A stretch of DNA of 38,966 nucleotides from Bacillota bacterium (GTDB taxonomy: Bacteria; Bacillota; Clostridia; Peptostreptococcales; Anaerovoracaceae). Positions 24,213-32,389 of the stretch are shown piece by piece. The DNA lies in the NCBI GenBank assembly GCA_017442785.1, contig JAFRZB010000019.1:1-38966 (forward strand). Direction: 5' to 3'. The translations under genes and the position numbers were made by a program. Within the stretch, counting starts at the first letter, position 1. The number at the start of each line of letters is the position of its first letter. The notes beneath the pieces were generated by a model. That model worked only from the letters and a program-made list of their open reading frames with translations. It had not been told where the DNA came from and did no database searches.

Positions 24213-26627
24213 TCAGATCTTGGTCTGCTCGGTGCGGGCGATTATCTCGTTCTGCATCATGTTGGTGAGCGTTACGAAGTAAGCGCTGTAGCCGGCCACG
24301 CGGACTATTACTTCCTTGTGGGCCTTGGGATCTTCCTGAGCGGCGTGCAGCGTCTCGGCGGATACGCAGCTCATCTGGATCTGCTTTCCTCCGTTGGTCA
24401 GGTAGGTCTTGATCACCATTGCCAGCTTGTTCATGTCGCTGTCGGTCTTAAGAGCGCTGGGGCTGAACTTCATGTTGAACAGCGTTGCGGAGTACTCGTC
24501 CTGAGCTATCTTGCGGCCGGAGTTGAAGGCTGCAAGAACGCCCTGGGTATCGGAGCCCTGAGCCGGGGAGATCATGCCGTCTGCCAGTATGGTGAAGGCC
24601 TTGCGTCCGTCCGGGGTGGCGCCTACGGCCTTGCCGCAGGGCTGGTGGGCGGAGATGGATATGCCGGAGGGCAGGCAGCTGTTGCCGAAGCCGCTGTCGC
24701 AGGCCTTTACCTGCTTTGCGTGCTGAGCGTAGAACTCTGCCGCTATGCTGTCTGCGTAGTCGTCATCGTTGCCGTACTTCGGGGCGTTGATGAAGTCCTT
24801 CTGCATGTCTTCATAGCCTACCCAGTCGGCGTCCAGAGCCGCTACCAGCTGATCCAGGGTGTACTTCTTATCGTCAAAGACGAGCTTCTTGATGGCAGTA
24901 AGGGAGTTTGCGGTGTTGATGCCGCCTACTGTCATTACCGTAATGGCGCAGTCGAAGGGCTTGAAGCGTCTTCTCTGCATCGGGGTGGCGCACTTGATGC
25001 CGTCATGCATCAGCGGGCTCTTGATGGGCTCAGCAGCGACTATGGCCTTGGCCAGGGAGTCCTTTACGCAGCGCTCGGCTGCCAGCTTGGTGAACCAGCT
25101 CATGTGCTCGTAGAAGGCGTCCTTGAACTGTTCCCAGGTCTTGAAGCTGCTCATCTCGCCGGGCTTGGGGCCTATCTCTTCGCCGGAGAGCTTGCAGTAA
25201 CCGTTGTGCAGGAAGATGTCCAGAACCTGCGGTTCGTTGTAGAACAGAACGCCCATGGTCCTTGCGTAGCCGGGTATTACGGCGTCCAGGCATCCGCAGA
25301 TGCAGAAGCGCCTTGCTATCTTCTCGTCGAAGCCGAGGTTCTTGTAGAAGGTGATGTAGGATTCCTCGGAGATGAATGCGGGCATACCTATTCCGCTCCT
25401 GACGCACTCCACGCCCTTCTGGATGTACTCTATCGGGGTGTTCTTGGAGACGCGCAGGGTGATGGTATGGTGAGGAACTCCGCACTCAAGCGAGGCCTGC
25501 ATGAAGAGCATGGTCAGCTCGTTGCATGCGTCCTCTCCGGTCTCGGGGTCGCAACCGCCAATGACCAGGTTGATCCAGCGGGAGTCTCCGGAGTGTCTGC
25601 CTCTTCCAAGACCGCCTCTTACCGTGTGGAAGGTGGTGGTGTGGACCTTGAGGAGCTCAAGGAGCTCAAGGGCTTCCTCGTCCGTGAGTATGCCTGCTTC
25701 CTTATCCTTCTTGTAGAAGGGATAGAGGAACTGGTCCGGACGTCCGCCGGACATGGTGTTGGAGCATACGGAAAGCAGCGTGAACCAGTATGCCTGGACT
25801 GCTTCGTAGAAGGTCCTTGCGGGGAATTCCGGCACCCTGCGGCAGGTCTCGGCCATGCGAAGGAGCTCGGCCTTTCTCTTTTCGTCCTTGCACTCGGCCG
25901 CCATCTTTTCGGCAAGATCCGCGTGCCTGTTGGCGTAGTTGATGAAGCCCTCGAATACCTTTATGACGCTGGTCCAGTATTCGTGCTTCTGATAATCGTC
26001 GTAGTGCAGGCAGCTCTCGTTTGCGAGGCACTCCTTGGCCTCGTTTATGAGGGCTCTTGCGCCTTCGTTGAGTATCCTTTCGAACTCGACGCATGCGAGG
26101 GTGAATCCGGGGCCTACGCCTATGCCTGTCTGGCCTATGGCGTTAGTCGTTCCGGAATTTCTGTCCTTCCAGATAGGCATGGTGACGCCGGTCTTCATGA
26201 ACTTCTGCATCAGAGGATCGTCCCATGTGAGCTCGGCCAGGTAGTCCGAAGCCCTGTTGTTCTTGAACGCGAAATCTATGCGGTCCTTCCACTCCTCAAG
26301 CTTGGCGTAGTTCTCGTCGGAGATCTTGTACATGTCTCCGGTCTCCTCGAAGAGGTGGTCTATCTCCGGCTGGGTCCAGCGGCCCATCTCGGAATCCAGC
26401 TCAACGCCGTTGTAGGTGGAGGAGCCTGTGCCCGCGAGGATGTCGTCCTCGGGGATGGTTATGGGCATCCTGTTGTAGTAGTTTGCCTGGAGCTGAGAGC
26501 GGTAAGCGTAACCGGAGCGGTTGCGCATCTCATCCAGGGTGTCCAGCGCTATCTTGAGCTTCTCGAGCCCGATGTTGATAGGCGTATTCTTTGCTCTGTC
26601 GAGCATTCTTGCGATTCTTTCTGTCAT
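24213..26627 (-). CDS. Glycyl radical enzyme (PFL/dehydratase superfamily)
   Basis: An 804-residue cytosolic, oxygen-sensitive glycyl radical enzyme. The radical-carrying glycine is G779 in RVAGYSAYFV near the C-terminus. The thiyl cysteine is C446 in CICGCLD. Two residues on, most dehydratase and lyase members have Glu, while this protein has Asp (D448). TPDGRKA (671-677) is also conserved in the family. PFL itself has adjacent Cys-Cys, so formate lyase activity is unlikely. Candidate reactions include dehydration, decarboxylation or C-N cleavage, and cannot be chosen from sequence. ATG 26627 follows GGAGG by 7 bases; a 35-residue upstream extension is rejected. It is divergent from an acyl-CoA synthetase gene and has its own terminator. 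A convincing activase is not adjacent. Confidence 0.85.
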   Translation of the reverse strand: MTERIARMLDRAKNTPINIGLEKLKIALDTLDEMRNRSGYAYRSQLQANYYNRMPITIPEDDILAGTGSSTYNGVELDSEMGRWTQPEIDHLFEETGDMYKISDENYAKLEEWKDRIDFAFKNNRASDYLAELTWDDPLMQKFMKTGVTMPIWKDRNSGTTNAIGQTGIGVGPGFTLACVEFERILNEGARALINEAKECLANESCLHYDDYQKHEYWTSVIKVFEGFINYANRHADLAEKMAAECKDEKRKAELLRMAETCRRVPEFPARTFYEAVQAYWFTLLSVCSNTMSGGRPDQFLYPFYKKDKEAGILTDEEALELLELLKVHTTTFHTVRGGLGRGRHSGDSRWINLVIGGCDPETGEDACNELTMLFMQASLECGVPHHTITLRVSKNTPIEYIQKGVECVRSGIGMPAFISEESYITFYKNLGFDEKIARRFCICGCLDAVIPGYARTMGVLFYNEPQVLDIFLHNGYCKLSGEEIGPKPGEMSSFKTWEQFKDAFYEHMSWFTKLAAERCVKDSLAKAIVAAEPIKSPLMHDGIKCATPMQRRRFKPFDCAITVMTVGGINTANSLTAIKKLVFDDKKYTLDQLVAALDADWVGYEDMQKDFINAPKYGNDDDYADSIAAEFYAQHAKQVKACDSGFGNSCLPSGISISAHQPCGKAVGATPDGRKAFTILADGMISPAQGSDTQGVLAAFNSGRKIAQDEYSATLFNMKFSPSALKTDSDMNKLAMVIKTYLTNGGKQIQMSCVSAETLHAAQEDPKAHKEVIVRVAGYSAYFVTLTNMMQNEIIARTEQTKI

Positions 26628-26666
26628 TTTTGCCTCCGTGTATGATGCACACAATAATACAGTATG

Positions 26667-26672
26667 ATTATA
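26667..26672 (-). promoter_or_regulatory. -10 box of the glycyl radical enzyme gene
   Basis: On the minus strand TATAAT (26672-26667) lies 39 bases before the start codon. The -35 region is weak, which may mean that an activator is needed. Confidence 0.45.
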
Positions 26673-26714
26673 CCACAAGAGCTCCGCTAATAAAACTATA
26701 TTCACAAGGCTTTG

Positions 26715-26743
26715 TTGCAAACATCCGCTCAAAATGATATATT
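26715..26743 (+). promoter_or_regulatory. Promoter of the acyl-CoA synthetase operon
   Basis: TTGCAA (26715-26720), 17 bases, TATATT (26738-26743). It lies 20 bases before the start codon, so the leader is short. Confidence 0.65.
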
Positions 26744-26762
26744 ATTGCGTAAGGAGACAGTC

Positions 26763-28361
26763 ATGATCCTAAGAGATGATCTAACCATAGGAAAGCTGCT
26801 GCGGGAGACTGCGGCCAGATACCCGGAAAGGCCTGCGATAAAGTCCAGGGCGGCGGAGCTCAGCTACCGCCAGCTGGACGAGGCGGTGGATATTGCCGCC
26901 CGGAGGCTTATTTCGTGCGGAATAAAAAAGGGAGACCACGTAGGGACCCTCTGTGAGACGCAGGTGGCCGAGGTGGTCCTCTACTATGCGCTGGCAAGGA
27001 TAGGCGCCGTGAACGTCATGTTCAACACCTCGCTTAAGGCTGCAGAGCTCAGGGAGCTCCTCGTAAACAGCGATGTCTCCGTCCTTCTTACCGGAAGCGG
27101 CTACCGGGGAGTAAATTTCCCGGACGTGGTCCTGAAGATAAAGAAGGACTGCCCCGTGCTCAGGGACGTCCTTCTGATGGGCGACGGAATATCGGAAGAT
27201 TTCAGGCACCTGGACAGCGTGGAGCCCTGCCCCGAAGAGGAACTGGCTGCCGCGGAGGCCGCGGTGCTTCCGTCGGATACCGCCCAGATACTCTTTACCA
27301 GCGGCACTACAAGCTCCCCCAAGATGGTAATGGGCAGCCACTACAGCAGGGCAAACTGCGGAAGGTTCCAGGCCAAGGACCTGGGCGCAAAGTGCGAGGA
27401 CATTTTCCTCGGCGCGCTTCCGCTCTTCCACTGCTTCAGCATATCTGTAAACATCATGGCTGCATGCAGCGTGGGCGCCTGCCTGGTGCTTCCCGCGTCC
27501 AGGAGGACCAGCGTGCTGCTCTCGGATATAAGGGACTTTAAGTGCACCGTATTCAGCAGCGTTCCGACGCTGTTCTTTGCAATAATCAGAAGGCCGGATT
27601 TCGCGTCCTGGGACGTATCGTCCATAAGGACGGGATTCATAGGAGGCAGCTCCTATTCAAAGTCTCAGTTCGAGGAGATAGAGAAGAGCTTCGGAATGAC
27701 CCTCCTCTCAAGTCTCGGGCAGACGGAGAGCACCGCGGGGACCACTACCTCGGATCTTACGGACGATCTTGAGGTAAGGGCGACTACCCTTGGGCACATG
27801 ATGGACTACGTGGAGGGCAGGATAGCAGACCCCGACACCAATGCCACTCTGCCCGCGGGAGAGCAGGGAGAGATCTGCGTGCGCGGATACATAGTGATGC
27901 AGGGCTACTACAAGGATCCTGAGGCCACAGCCCGCGCCATAGACAGCGAAGGCTGGCTGCACACCGGCGACTGGGGATGGTTCGGAGAAGACGGATACTT
28001 AAGACTGTCAGGACGCCTTAAGGAACTGATAATAAGGGGCGGAGAGAATATAAGCCCGGTGGAGATACAGAACGCGGCCTACGAGGTGCCTTCGGTGCGG
28101 ACCTGCAAGGCTGTAGGCGTGCCGGACCCGCATTACGGCGAGGAGATATGCCTGTGCGTGGCCGGTCAGAAGGGCTCGGAGATAACGGAGAACACCATCA
28201 GGGCTCATCTTTCCGAGGTCCTGTCCGAATACAAGCAGCCCAGATACATACTCTTCTTCAGAGAGCTGCCTGTAAAGAACACGGGAAAGATAGACAATGT
28301 AAAGCTCAGGAAAGAAGCCTGCGACAGGCTTGGGATAGAGCTTCCGGAGGCGCAGGCATGA
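26763..28361 (+). CDS. AMP-forming acyl-CoA synthetase / ligase
   Basis: A 532-residue ANL-superfamily adenylating enzyme that activates a carboxylate with ATP and usually transfers it to CoA. The phosphate-binding motif is FTSGTTSSPK (178-187). The hinge region reads YLRLSGRLKELIIRGGENISPVEIQ in two adjacent blocks (from about 416), and the late NTGK supplies the catalytic lysine. All core motifs are present. The acyl substrate is unknown; medium-chain or aromatic acids are common. The ATG at 26763 follows AGGAGACAGTC; a start 17 codons earlier lies upstream of the promoter and is rejected. The divergent glycyl radical enzyme may feed or share its substrate. The stop overlaps the next start codon (ATGA). 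Confidence 0.9.
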   Translation: MILRDDLTIGKLLRETAARYPERPAIKSRAAELSYRQLDEAVDIAARRLISCGIKKGDHVGTLCETQVAEVVLYYALARIGAVNVMFNTSLKAAELRELLVNSDVSVLLTGSGYRGVNFPDVVLKIKKDCPVLRDVLLMGDGISEDFRHLDSVEPCPEEELAAAEAAVLPSDTAQILFTSGTTSSPKMVMGSHYSRANCGRFQAKDLGAKCEDIFLGALPLFHCFSISVNIMAACSVGACLVLPASRRTSVLLSDIRDFKCTVFSSVPTLFFAIIRRPDFASWDVSSIRTGFIGGSSYSKSQFEEIEKSFGMTLLSSLGQTESTAGTTTSDLTDDLEVRATTLGHMMDYVEGRIADPDTNATLPAGEQGEICVRGYIVMQGYYKDPEATARAIDSEGWLHTGDWGWFGEDGYLRLSGRLKELIIRGGENISPVEIQNAAYEVPSVRTCKAVGVPDPHYGEEICLCVAGQKGSEITENTIRAHLSEVLSEYKQPRYILFFRELPVKNTGKIDNVKLRKEACDRLGIELPEAQA

Positions 28362-28627
28362 GAAGACACCTGCGCTTCTTTAGAGCGGCAGCCGCGGTAT
28401 TTACAGCGCTGCTGATCATTGTGTCGGCCCTTGTGCCGGCATTCGCTTCGGATGAAAAGGCTGTCTGGGATTCTGAGGCAAACAGCAAAAGACTTATCAC
28501 AGCTGCTGTCTGCGCGGTCTGCGCCGCGCTCGGAACAGCGGTCGTAAAGATAAAGGAAAACAAACAGGGGGATGACGAAAATGAAGAGAGTGACAGCACT
28601 GATACTGGCTCTGATAATGCTGTTTAG
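28358..28627 (+). CDS. Small exported or membrane protein
   Basis: An 89-residue protein of unknown function. It starts in the ATGA overlap with the synthetase stop, after GGAGGCGCAGGC. A basic N-terminus and hydrophobic core (9-28) with AFA at 28-30 form a signal peptide. A second hydrophobic stretch spans 46-63, and the tail is highly acidic (Asp, Glu, Ser, Thr). The last 47 bases overlap the DUF3048 gene in another frame. The overlap, the codon phase and the signal peptide support a real gene, but I know no family. Confidence 0.6.
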   Translation: MRRHLRFFRAAAAVFTALLIIVSALVPAFASDEKAVWDSEANSKRLITAAVCAVCAALGTAVVKIKENKQGDDENEESDSTDTGSDNAV

Positions 28628-29660
28628 TTTCAGCGCCTGCGGTACGCCTGCGGCAGAGAACAACACAGCTGATACCAATGTAATAAACAACGTCAACGAA
28701 GCAGAACCTGAGCCGGAACCGGAACCCGAACCGGAACCCGAACCTGTATACACTAATCCGCTCACAGGCGAGGTTACGGAGGAGGATATAAGCGGGCTGA
28801 GACCGATAGGGATAATGCTTAATAACATATCTTACGCAATGCCCATGCACGGCAATTCGGATGCTGACATACTCATTGAGATCACGGTGGAAGGCAATAT
28901 CACGAGGATGATGGGACTGTTCCAGCAGATCACCTCCAAGACCGGAAAGATCGGAAGCATCAGGAGCGCAAGGGCGCATTACCTCGACTGGGTTGCAGCG
29001 TTTGACGCAATCTATATGTCCGCCAGCGGGAGTTCTTGGACAAGGAAAACCATCAGCAAGCGTGGCGTCACCTACGTCAATCTCCTCGGGTCCTGCGCGG
29101 ACATCTCCTACAGGGACGCGGACAGGAAAGCCGCAGGGTATGCGTTCGAGCATACACTATTCAGCACAGGAAAAAGGTTTGAGGACGGGCTTCCCAAGCT
29201 CGGCATAGAGTTGATGCATAAGGAGGGCTTTGACAACGGGCTCAGGTTCACGGATATTCCGCAGACAGCTTCCGGAACAACAGCCGAGAAGGTCACTGTC
29301 AAGGTAAACTCCTCCAAGAAAACGTATTTTGACTATGATGCTGCATCGAAGAAATACATAATCAGCGAGCATGGTGACAAATACATCGACGGGAACACCA
29401 AGGAACAGGTGGGTGTGAAAAACGTCCTGGTGCTCTATGCAAAGGACTGGCATAGCTATTCCACATATAGCTTTGATCCCGCTACCAGCAGCGGAAACGG
29501 CGTATATCTCTGCGAAGGCAAGATGATAGACATCAAGTGGACTCGCGGTAAAGGCGGCTTCAAGCTGATGAAAGCCGACGGAAGCGCTCTCGCTCTTGCA
29601 GTGGGACATACCTTCATCTGCTGCGCACAGGGAACCGGCGGCAGCGTTACGGCTGAGTAG
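28581..29660 (+). CDS. DUF3048 lipoprotein (YerB-like), copy 1
   Basis: A 359-residue surface lipoprotein. The lipobox is FSAC (C20). It is followed by a linker with Asn, Glu and Pro that contains seven EP repeats. The body has the DUF3048 pattern: RPIGIMLNN, ADILIEITVEGNITRMMGLFQ, GSIRSARAHY, AGYAFEHTLF. The domain's activity is unknown; YerB of Bacillus is the known relative. ATG 28581 is spaced nine bases from AGGGGG; ATG 28572 is too close to it. The final cysteine-containing GHTFICCAQG resembles the end of the second copy at 30502-31581, which has the same length. It overlaps the preceding small gene and closes the operon. Confidence 0.82.
   Translation: MKRVTALILALIMLFSFSACGTPAAENNTADTNVINNVNEAEPEPEPEPEPEPEPVYTNPLTGEVTEEDISGLRPIGIMLNNISYAMPMHGNSDADILIEITVEGNITRMMGLFQQITSKTGKIGSIRSARAHYLDWVAAFDAIYMSASGSSWTRKTISKRGVTYVNLLGSCADISYRDADRKAAGYAFEHTLFSTGKRFEDGLPKLGIELMHKEGFDNGLRFTDIPQTASGTTAEKVTVKVNSSKKTYFDYDAASKKYIISEHGDKYIDGNTKEQVGVKNVLVLYAKDWHSYSTYSFDPATSSGNGVYLCEGKMIDIKWTRGKGGFKLMKADGSALALAVGHTFICCAQGTGGSVTAE
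28704..28745 (+). repeat. Seven-fold Glu-Pro codon repeat
   Basis: Seven consecutive GAA/GAG-CCN pairs, mostly alternating GAACCG and GAACCC, encode the EP linker of the first DUF3048 lipoprotein. Slippage could change the linker length between strains. Confidence 0.85.
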
Positions 29661-29679
29661 TTCTTCACAAAGATTTCAA

Positions 29680-29707
29680 TTGACATTTCGCCGAAGCTTC
29701 TTATAAT
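29680..29707 (+). promoter_or_regulatory. Strong promoter of the ECF S component gene
   Basis: TTGACA (29680-29685), a 16-base spacer, TATAAT (29702-29707). Both hexamers are perfect. The leader is about 50 bases and holds only a small weak hairpin, not a recognisable riboswitch. Confidence 0.85.
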
Positions 29708-29765
29708 GATTCTTGATTATACAGCATCCCTTTTTCGGGGAGAGGTAATAAGGAGGAATTAAATA

Positions 29766-30386
29766 ATGGAAAAGACAACAAAAAGGGTGGATACCAGGTT
29801 CCTTGCCCAGCTGGCACTGCTGATAGCTATCCAGATCGTAATGAGGCTTTTGGGCCTCGGCAGAGTACCTATCGGACCGCTCAACATGAGCTTCCTTACG
29901 CTTCCGATAGCCATAGGAGCAATGCTCATGGGACCGCTTACAGGCGCCATACTCGGAGGAGTATTCGGGCTCTTTAGCCTTTGGGACGCCATCTCCGGTG
30001 CCGGAGGAATGACGACGCTCTTCTTTCAGAGCAACCCGGTAAGCACGGTGATCCTGTGCGTGGGAATGCGTGTGCTCATGGGCGTGTGCTGCGGCCTGAT
30101 CTTTAAGCTCGTAAGCAAGCTGGACCGCGACGAGAAGACCTGGAGCTATTTCGTGGGAGCGCTCTCCGCGCCGCTTCTCAACACGATATTCTTCATGGGC
30201 TACATCATACTCATGTTCTATAACACCGAGTACATCCAGAACCTTGTGGCGACAAAGGGCGCGCTCAACCCGCTGCACTTCGTGGTGCTGCTGGTAGGAG
30301 TACAGGGTCTGATAGAGGCAGTATCCGTTGCCATCATCGGCGGCATACTCGCAAAGGTCCTCTCCAAGGTAGTCAGATTCAAATAA
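29766..30386 (+). CDS. ECF transporter S component (vitamin/cofactor binding)
   Basis: A 206-residue integral membrane protein with about six spans. The basic start and RFLAQLALLIAIQIVMRLL segment, then PIGPLNMSFLTLPIAIGAMLMGP, are typical of ECF substrate-binding (S) subunits, which dock to a shared ATPase module encoded elsewhere. The vitamin or metal cannot be told from sequence. It has its own strong promoter and terminator. DUF3048 lipoprotein genes stand directly on both sides, which suggests that substrate capture at the cell surface and uptake belong together, though this is inference. The GGAGG ribosome site fixes the start. Confidence 0.87.
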   Translation: MEKTTKRVDTRFLAQLALLIAIQIVMRLLGLGRVPIGPLNMSFLTLPIAIGAMLMGPLTGAILGGVFGLFSLWDAISGAGGMTTLFFQSNPVSTVILCVGMRVLMGVCCGLIFKLVSKLDRDEKTWSYFVGALSAPLLNTIFFMGYIILMFYNTEYIQNLVATKGALNPLHFVVLLVGVQGLIEAVSVAIIGGILAKVLSKVVRFK

Positions 30387-30406
30387 ACAGGCCAGAAGGC
30401 TTTTGC

Positions 30407-30443
30407 AAAGACCTCCGGATATGTTCCGGAGGTCTTTTATTTC
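30407..30443 (+). terminator. Terminator of the ECF S component gene
   Basis: AAAGACCTCCGGA (30407-30419) pairs perfectly with TCCGGAGGTCTTT (30425-30437), followed by TATTT. Confidence 0.93.
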
Positions 30444-30445
30444 AT

Positions 30446-30474
30446 TTGTTATTTGCCTTCGCAGGCTATATAAT
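30446..30474 (+). promoter_or_regulatory. Promoter of the second DUF3048 gene
   Basis: TTGTTA (30446-30451), 17 bases, TATAAT (30469-30474). Confidence 0.72.
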
Positions 30475-30501
30475 ATAACTGATAAAGAAGAGGACCCTTA
30501 C

Positions 30502-31581
30502 ATGAAGAAGATCATCATATTATCGATAGCATTGCTGATCCTGCTCTGCGGATGCATGGAACAGCCCCAGCCCCCGGGACCGGAGCCCAGGCTCATCCCG
30601 CCGGTGCACGAGACGGAGGATGAGGCTCAGGCTGCGCCACCGGCAGCCGTCATAAACTGGCTCAACGGGGAAAAGGTAGATGAAAAGCTCACCGCGCGCC
30701 CCTACGCAGTGGTGATAGACAATGCCAGCGCGGCGCTTCCCGCCAAGGGAGTCTCCGCGGCCGACATAATATTCGAGTTCAATGTGGAAGGCAATATGAC
30801 GCGCCTTCTGGCCCTGTTCCAGGACATCGGCAAGACCTCCGACATAGGGCCGGTCCGCAGCTGCAGGAGCTATGACGTGTCCATGGCGATAGCCTTCGAC
30901 GCCATCTATACCCACGCGGGCGGAAGTCCCATGGGCCTTAACGACATAATAATCAAGCACGTGGCGGATCTGGACGCGGTCTACGGGAACTACAGGTTCT
31001 TCTACAGGGACAGGGTGCGCAGGAGGAGCGGCTACGCCTACGAGCACACGCTCTTTGCAGATACGGCTGAGATGCAGCGGCTCGTCCCCGGAGTGGGCGT
31101 CACGCGGGGCATGGAGCATCTGGAAGACTACGAGGGGCCGCTCAAGTTCGGCGTCACGGACATGAGCCGCGGATCTACGGCTCAGGGCCTTACCGTTTAC
31201 ATGAACAGGTCCAAGACCACGCAGTTCGATTACAGCGAGGAGCTCGGAAAGTACCTCGTCAGCGAATTCGGAGTGGGTTATATAGACGCCAACAACAACG
31301 AACAGGTGGCTGTGGACAACGTGCTGGTGCTGATGGTGCCGTACAAGGTGATAGAGGGCGATGACAAGGGCAGGCTGGAAGCGGATCTTTCCAGCGGCAC
31401 AGGTCACTACGCCAAGGGCGGCAGGGTGATAGAGCTGTCATGGCGCTTCTCGGAAGAAGAAGGGCTCATCCTTACACATCCGGACGGAAGAGAGCTGAGG
31501 CTTACCGCGGGCAGCAGCTTCATCTGCTGCGCGGACAGCGTAACGGGCAAGGTCATGGCGTCCTATGACGTCGCAAGATAG
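30502..31581 (+). CDS. DUF3048 lipoprotein (YerB-like), copy 2
   Basis: A 359-residue lipoprotein, the same length as the copy at 28581-29660 and clearly its paralogue. Shared blocks include ADIIFEFNVEGNMTRLLALFQ, SGYAYEHTLF, YIDANNNEQVAVDNVLVL and SFICCA. The signal peptide ends in LLCGC with the lipid-modified cysteine at C18, followed by a proline-rich linker without the EP repeat. It has its own promoter. GAGGA eight bases before ATG 30502 supports this start; an in-frame ATG at 30403 lies in the preceding terminator. The function is unknown. Confidence 0.82.
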   Translation: MKKIIILSIALLILLCGCMEQPQPPGPEPRLIPPVHETEDEAQAAPPAAVINWLNGEKVDEKLTARPYAVVIDNASAALPAKGVSAADIIFEFNVEGNMTRLLALFQDIGKTSDIGPVRSCRSYDVSMAIAFDAIYTHAGGSPMGLNDIIIKHVADLDAVYGNYRFFYRDRVRRRSGYAYEHTLFADTAEMQRLVPGVGVTRGMEHLEDYEGPLKFGVTDMSRGSTAQGLTVYMNRSKTTQFDYSEELGKYLVSEFGVGYIDANNNEQVAVDNVLVLMVPYKVIEGDDKGRLEADLSSGTGHYAKGGRVIELSWRFSEEEGLILTHPDGRELRLTAGSSFICCADSVTGKVMASYDVAR

Positions 31582-31606
31582 CGAGACGGGCAATAATTTG
31601 TAAAAA

Positions 31607-31620
31607 GATTTATATAAATC
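31607..31620. promoter_or_regulatory. 14-bp perfect palindrome next to the RHH-ClpB promoter
   Basis: GATTTATATAAATC is its own reverse complement and ends two bases before the -35 box at 31623. It is a likely operator, possibly for the ribbon-helix-helix protein encoded by the first gene. Confidence 0.6.
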
Positions 31621-31622
31621 GC

Positions 31623-31650
31623 TTGACAAATTATACAATGTTGCTATACT
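31623..31650 (+). promoter_or_regulatory. Promoter of the RHH-ClpB operon
   Basis: TTGACA (31623-31628), 16 bases, TATACT (31645-31650). Confidence 0.8.
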
Positions 31651-31720
31651 AAAATTGAATCAGGAAAAAGCTGTAAGGCCGGGTATCCTGGCCTTATTCT
31701 ATTATCAAAAGGAGAAAGTA

Positions 31721-32377
31721 ATGAACAAGAGTCTTTACAGTCTGATGCTGATGGACGATGTCGTAAAAGAGGTGGACAAGCTGGCCCTAAGGGCAGGCAC
31801 CAGCAGGTCCAATCTCGTCAACCAGATACTCGCGGAATACGTATCCGTCAGCACTCCGGAGAAGCAGATCGACAGCATCTTCAGGAGCATGGAGGAGCTT
31901 TTGAGCCGCACCACGGAGCTGGTGCCCATGGTGGTGCCAAACCAGCTGAGCATGTCGGTAAAAAGCAGTCTGCAGTACAAATACAGGCCTACGGTGCGCT
32001 ATGTGGTTCAGCTCTACAGGACGCCGGAAGACGGCGCCATAGGGGAGCTTACCGTAAACTTCAGGAGCCAGTCCGCGGGGCTTCTCAACAACATGGCCCG
32101 TTTCTTCGTCCTCTGGAAGGAGCTGGAGGACAACTACACGGCAGGGTACTTTACGCCCGGCGCCATAAGATACGAGCTGTCTCCGTCGAAGTTCGTCAGG
32201 ACCATATCCGTGCCCGCCGGAGCCAAATACACCGAGGAAGACCTCGGCAGGGCGCTCTCGGATTACGTGAAGGTCTTCGACAAAGCCATGAAGCGCTATC
32301 TTGCAGGGATGCTTACGGACAGAGACCTGGAGATGATGTACCTTTCTCACTTCAGAAACAATAAATACCTTATCTAA
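31721..32377 (+). CDS. Ribbon-helix-helix domain protein with unknown C-terminal domain
   Basis: A 218-residue protein. The first 45 residues are RHH-like: MNKSLYSLMLMDDVVKEVDKLA, then TSRSNLVNQILAEYV, a short strand followed by two helices. The remaining 170 residues, with YKYRPTVRYVVQLYRTP and a KRYLAGMLTDRDLEMMY end, match nothing I recognise. It is probably a dimeric DNA-binding regulator with an effector or partner domain. It is translated from AAAGGAG and followed after 12 bases by the ClpB-like gene, so it likely controls or works with that chaperone. A palindrome at the promoter suggests self-regulation. Confidence 0.7.
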   Translation: MNKSLYSLMLMDDVVKEVDKLALRAGTSRSNLVNQILAEYVSVSTPEKQIDSIFRSMEELLSRTTELVPMVVPNQLSMSVKSSLQYKYRPTVRYVVQLYRTPEDGAIGELTVNFRSQSAGLLNNMARFFVLWKELEDNYTAGYFTPGAIRYELSPSKFVRTISVPAGAKYTEEDLGRALSDYVKVFDKAMKRYLAGMLTDRDLEMMYLSHFRNNKYLI

Positions 32378-32389
32378 AGGGGTGATACC

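Noticed and set aside
24318-26645. 775-codon open frame on the plus strand opposite the glycyl radical enzyme
   Set aside because: The minus-strand product has all conserved glycyl radical motifs; the opposite frame reads as low-complexity Val/Leu/Gly and lacks a ribosome site.
28205-28828. Minus-strand frame encoding Gly-Ser repeats
   Set aside because: The repeats are the complement of the Glu-Pro codon repeat in the DUF3048 gene.
29708-29765. Possible small riboswitch in the leader of the ECF S component gene
   Set aside because: Only a weak hairpin is present; it does not match the preQ1 or other small riboswitch patterns I know, and the leader is too short for larger ones.
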